In this document: positions 4,691-7,493 of the stretch, in pieces
Layout of the letters: each line of letters begins with the position of its first letter
How positions within the stretch are numbered: position 1 is the first letter of the stretch
Source of the DNA: Bacillota bacterium
GTDB lineage: Bacteria; Bacillota; Clostridia; Christensenellales; QAND01
DNA: 7,493 nt
Direction of reading: 5' to 3'
Assembly (NCBI GenBank): GCA_019415425.1
Contig: DXZF01000040.1
Location: forward strand, 1-7,493
The notes under the pieces: model-generated
Told to the model about the DNA's origin: nothing
Seen by the model: only the letters and a program-made list of their open reading frames with translations
Databases searched by the model: none
Position numbers and translations under genes: made by a program

Positions 4691-6661
4691 ATGAACCGGA
4701 TCATCGGCGTACTGGCACATGTGGATGCCGGGAAGACGACGTTTTGCGAGCAGCTGCTCTATCACGTACACAAGTTGCGCAGGCGTGGACGCGTGGACCA
4801 TGCCGATACGTTTATGGATCACCACCCCATCGAACGGCGGCGGGGCATTACCGTTTTCAGTGAGCAGGCACAGTTTGATTACAGGGGGCAGTCTTATACG
4901 TTGCTGGATACGCCGGGGCATGTGGACTTTGCGGCGGAGATGGAGCGCGCGCTGTGCGTGCTGGATGCCGCCATTTTGATCGTCAGCTGTGTGGAGGGCG
5001 TACAGGCGCATACGCAGACGCTGTGGAACCTGCTGCGCGATGCGCACATTCCCACCTATTTCTTCTTGAATAAGACCGACCGCATGGGGGCGGATGTATC
5101 GCGCACCATGGCGCAGATTCGGCAGTACTGCAGCGAACAGGCGCTGGATCTCACGCAGGGGTACGATGCACAGGGCGTGTCCATCGCGTGCATGGAGGAG
5201 ATCGCCCAGACCGACGAAGCGCTGTTGGAGCGCTATCTGTCGGGCGAAACGTCCAGCGCGTTTTGGCACCACCAGCTGCAGGAGCTGATCGCACAGGAGC
5301 AGTGCTTTCCCTGTTTTTGTGGTGCGGCGCTGCAGGATGAGGGCGTGATGCCGTTTTTTGACGCGGTGCACACGCTGATACGGCCCGCGTGTGCGGATGC
5401 ACAGGCCGCGTTCTGTGGGCAGGTGACGCGGGTACGGCACGATGCGCACGGCAACCGGATCACATTTTTGAAAGTGTTGCAGGGCACGCTACACGCCAAA
5501 GACGAAGTGCGCATAGGCGTGCAGGAGGACGGGAAAGCGCGCAGGGAAAAGGTGGATGAGATCCGCTGCTATGACGCACAGCAGTTCCAGACCGTGCCCA
5601 GGGCCGTGCCGGGCATGCTGTGCGGCGTGACCGGCCTGCGCAGCGTGCGCCCGGGCGAGCGCATCGGCGCGCAGCTGGAACGGCAGGATATGCACAGTAC
5701 GCCGACACTGGTCAGCCAGGTGCTGTTTGATGCGCAGCAGACGACCTTGCAACAGGTGCGAGCCGCGTTTATGCAGCTGGAAGAGGAAGATCCGCAGTTG
5801 CAGGTGCAATGGGAGCCACAGCTGGGCGAATTGCGCGTGCGCGTGATGGGGCGCATCCAGTTGGAGATCCTCAGTGAACTGGTGCCGCAGCGCTTTGGCT
5901 TCCAGGTTGCGTTTGGGCCGTGTGAAGTGCTGTACAAAGAGACCATCGCCTCCTCGGCCATGGGGTTTGGCCACTTCGAGCCGTTGCGACACTATGCCGA
6001 GGTACATCTTCTGCTCTCGCCCGGCGCGCCTGGCAGCGGCATCGCCTTTGCAAGCGCCTGCCCGACCGACCTGCTGCCGCAAAACGTGCAGCGACTGGTG
6101 CGTACGCACGTGCTGGAGAGGCAACACGTGGGCCTGCTGACCGGGGCACCGCTGACGGATGTGGTGGTCACGCTGCGCAACGGCCGCGCACACGAAAAAC
6201 ATACGGAGGGCGGCGATTTTCGCGAAGCGACGTACCGCGCCATCCGCCATGCCCTGCACTTTACACAGAATGTGTTGCTGGAGCCGTACGTCGCGTTTGT
6301 GCTGCGCGTGCCGATCGGGCAAGTGGGGCGCGCCATGGCGGATTTGCAGCGCCTGCACGCACAGGTTCAAGCGCCGCAGATGCTGCCGCAATGGGCCGAA
6401 CTGGCCGGCAAGGGACCGGTCAGCACGCTGATGGACTATGGCAGCGAGGTGCTGGCCTATACGGGCGGAACGGGCGTGTGGACCTGCACGTTTTGCGGCT
6501 ATGCCCCGTGCCACAATGCACAGGAAGTAATCGCACAAAAGGGATATGACTGTGAGCGGGATGTGGAAAACACGGCGGACTCCGTCTTTTGCGCCAAGGG
6601 GGCGGGATACACTGTCAAGTGGCAGGAGGTTGCAGACCATATCCATTGCGAAGTGAGATAA
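4691..6661 (+). CDS. TetM/TetO-like ribosome-associated translational GTPase
   Basis: This EF-G-family GTPase is expected to act at the ribosomal A site. Its 656 residues are slightly longer than TetM. GTPase motifs: AHVDAGKTT (9-17), RRGIT with switch-I T54 (50-54), DTPGH with H77 (73-77), NKTD (127-130) and a G5-like CGAA (210-213). Rough domains: G 1-235, II 236-330, III 336-411, IV 413-530, V 531-600, plus a C-terminal extension. In domain IV, where TetM has its YSPVSTPADF loop, this protein has AHEKHTEGGDF (500-510). The tail holds cysteines C599, C602, C607, C621 and C634 and the segment DSVFCAKGAG. These traits match a clostridial clade of TetM-like GTPases often labelled tetracycline resistance without proof. 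The start is set by AGGAGGG (4678-4684), 6 bases before the ATG. Family is secure; resistance is doubtful. Confidence 0.85.
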   Translation: MNRIIGVLAHVDAGKTTFCEQLLYHVHKLRRRGRVDHADTFMDHHPIERRRGITVFSEQAQFDYRGQSYTLLDTPGHVDFAAEMERALCVLDAAILIVSCVEGVQAHTQTLWNLLRDAHIPTYFFLNKTDRMGADVSRTMAQIRQYCSEQALDLTQGYDAQGVSIACMEEIAQTDEALLERYLSGETSSAFWHHQLQELIAQEQCFPCFCGAALQDEGVMPFFDAVHTLIRPACADAQAAFCGQVTRVRHDAHGNRITFLKVLQGTLHAKDEVRIGVQEDGKARREKVDEIRCYDAQQFQTVPRAVPGMLCGVTGLRSVRPGERIGAQLERQDMHSTPTLVSQVLFDAQQTTLQQVRAAFMQLEEEDPQLQVQWEPQLGELRVRVMGRIQLEILSELVPQRFGFQVAFGPCEVLYKETIASSAMGFGHFEPLRHYAEVHLLLSPGAPGSGIAFASACPTDLLPQNVQRLVRTHVLERQHVGLLTGAPLTDVVVTLRNGRAHEKHTEGGDFREATYRAIRHALHFTQNVLLEPYVAFVLRVPIGQVGRAMADLQRLHAQVQAPQMLPQWAELAGKGPVSTLMDYGSEVLAYTGGTGVWTCTFCGYAPCHNAQEVIAQKGYDCERDVENTADSVFCAKGAGYTVKWQEVADHIHCEVR

Positions 6662-6761
6662 GAACATCCAACAGTGCGCGCTATACAGACGCCGCGGCAG
6701 AAGCGTAGATGGGGACGGCTCGCACACAGAGCGGCGCGCAACCAAAGCGCGTGTTGAAAAC

Positions 6762-6790
6762 TTGTAGAAAAGGAAGTAGACTCGTATACT
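6762..6790 (+). promoter_or_regulatory. Candidate promoter of the P-type ATPase gene
   Basis: TTGTAG (6762-6767, 3 of 6) and TATACT (6785-6790, 5 of 6) are separated by 17 bases. Transcription would start near 6797, about 40 bases before the ATG. The rest of the 175-bp gap after the GTPase gene (6662-6761) shows no strong terminator, only a 5-bp GC stem at 6735-6751 without a T run. Read-through from the GTPase gene is therefore possible. Confidence 0.5.
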
Positions 6791-6836
6791 AAAGGCAGTC
6801 CGGATCAAAACGAGGCAAACCGGACGAGGAGAGAAC

Positions 6837-7493
6837 ATGGAAACAGAACGTCGCGAGCGGTTCACCCCGACCGCAGAACAGGGGCTTTCAGAAAATCAGG
6901 TACAGGCGCGCAGGGCCCAGGGACTGTTCAATCGGCAGCCGCAGGGCATGCTGCGCACCAACTGGCAGATCGTCTGCCAGCATCTGTTTACACTGTTCAA
7001 TGCCTTCAACTTTGGCATTGCGGTGTGCATTGCATGGGTAGGCGCATATGAAAATCTGCTGTTTATGCTGATCGTCATTGCCAATCTCATCATCGGCATC
7101 GTGCAGGAAATCCGTTCCAAGCAGGCGGTCGAGAAGCTCTCGCTGATCTCGGCGCCGCGGGCGTGCGTGGTGCGCGCGGGCAAACAACGGCAAATTGCGA
7201 CAGAGGAGCTGGTGCTGGACGACGTCATGGTGCTGCAGGCCGGCAACCAGATCTGTGCAGACGCCGTGGTACTGACGGGCGAAGTGGAGTGCAACGAGGC
7301 GCTGCTTACCGGCGAAGCCGACCCCATCCTCAAGCGCCGGGGCGATCTGCTGCTCTCGGGCAGCTTCCTGGTCAGCGGCACGTGCCGGGCGCGCGTGGAA
7401 CATGTGGGCGAGGAAAACTACGCGACGCAGATTGCCGTCGCCGCACGGGCGCAGAAGAAATTCCGCTCGGAGCTGATGACGGATATGCAGAAG
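6837..7493 (+). CDS. P-type cation-transporting ATPase, CtpE-like, N-terminal part (runs off the window)
   Basis: The first 219 codons are in frame to the right edge. The order is that of a P-type ATPase. A short cation-ATPase N-terminal segment with GLSENQVQARRAQG (16-29) comes first, then two membrane spans at about 46-68 and 71-90. The actuator domain follows, with LTGEADPI (157-164) as the dephosphorylation loop and SGSFLVSG (174-181). TGEAD rather than TGES, and the QEIRSKQAVEKL segment after the second span, recall mycobacterial CtpE, a Ca2+ uptake ATPase. The ion is thus an inference. The DKTGT phosphorylation site and ion-binding helices lie beyond the window. The ATG at 6837 has AGGAG (6827-6831) 5 bases upstream. 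It follows the GTPase gene on the same strand but probably has its own promoter. Confidence 0.85.
   Translation, partial: METERRERFTPTAEQGLSENQVQARRAQGLFNRQPQGMLRTNWQIVCQHLFTLFNAFNFGIAVCIAWVGAYENLLFMLIVIANLIIGIVQEIRSKQAVEKLSLISAPRACVVRAGKQRQIATEELVLDDVMVLQAGNQICADAVVLTGEVECNEALLTGEADPILKRRGDLLLSGSFLVSGTCRARVEHVGEENYATQIAVAARAQKKFRSELMTDMQK

Noticed and set aside
6735..6751. A 5-bp GC stem (CGCGC/GCGCG) with a 7-base loop after the GTPase gene, considered as a terminator.
   Set aside because: The stem is too short and is followed by TGTTGAAAA rather than a T run.
5489..6865. A 458-codon open frame on the minus strand opposite the TetM-like GTPase gene.
   Set aside because: The translation is rich in Arg, His, Gln and Ala with no recognisable domain, while the plus strand encodes a complete GTPase with all motifs. 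Long antisense frames are expected in GC-rich coding DNA.

Overview
The window looks like a chromosomal segment from a GC-rich (by eye, upper 50s %) Gram-positive anaerobe of the class Clostridia. The support is strong AGGAGG-type ribosome binding sites, sigma-A-like promoters with extended -10 boxes, a BdhA/YqhD-type iron alcohol dehydrogenase, and a TetM-like GTPase of a type I associate with gut Clostridia. This taxonomic call is an inference; there is no rRNA gene in the window.

Layout, left to right. (1) Positions 1-95 hold the last 30 codons of a gene, probably a Y-family DNA polymerase. (2) A tight two-gene operon follows: trkA (241-1611) and trkH (1618-3063), a Trk-type potassium uptake system. 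TrkA is the cytoplasmic nucleotide-binding gate and TrkH the membrane pore. The operon ends in a perfect 12-bp hairpin terminator with T tracts in both directions. (3) A 256-bp gap carries that terminator, the end signal of the next, convergent gene, and an oddly structured stretch that may encode a small RNA on the minus strand. (4) On the minus strand lies an iron-dependent alcohol dehydrogenase (3320-4483). Its promoter has a perfect extended -10 and is overlapped by a sequence close to the binding site of the redox repressor Rex. (5) Diverging from it is a 656-residue EF-G/TetM-like ribosomal GTPase (4691-6661) with its own promoter and a very short leader. (6) From 6837 a P-type cation ATPase of the CtpE-like kind begins and runs off the right edge.

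The genes do not form one pathway. Two units, trkAH and the P-type ATPase, deal with ion homeostasis. The alcohol dehydrogenase probably disposes of reducing power during fermentation. The GTPase acts on the ribosome but lacks the loop residues that TetM uses against tetracycline. I see no mobile element, CRISPR array, tRNA or rRNA. The most interesting items are the non-canonical TetM-like GTPase, the Rex-like operator on the dehydrogenase promoter, and the candidate small RNA behind trkH. None amounts to a proven new system.
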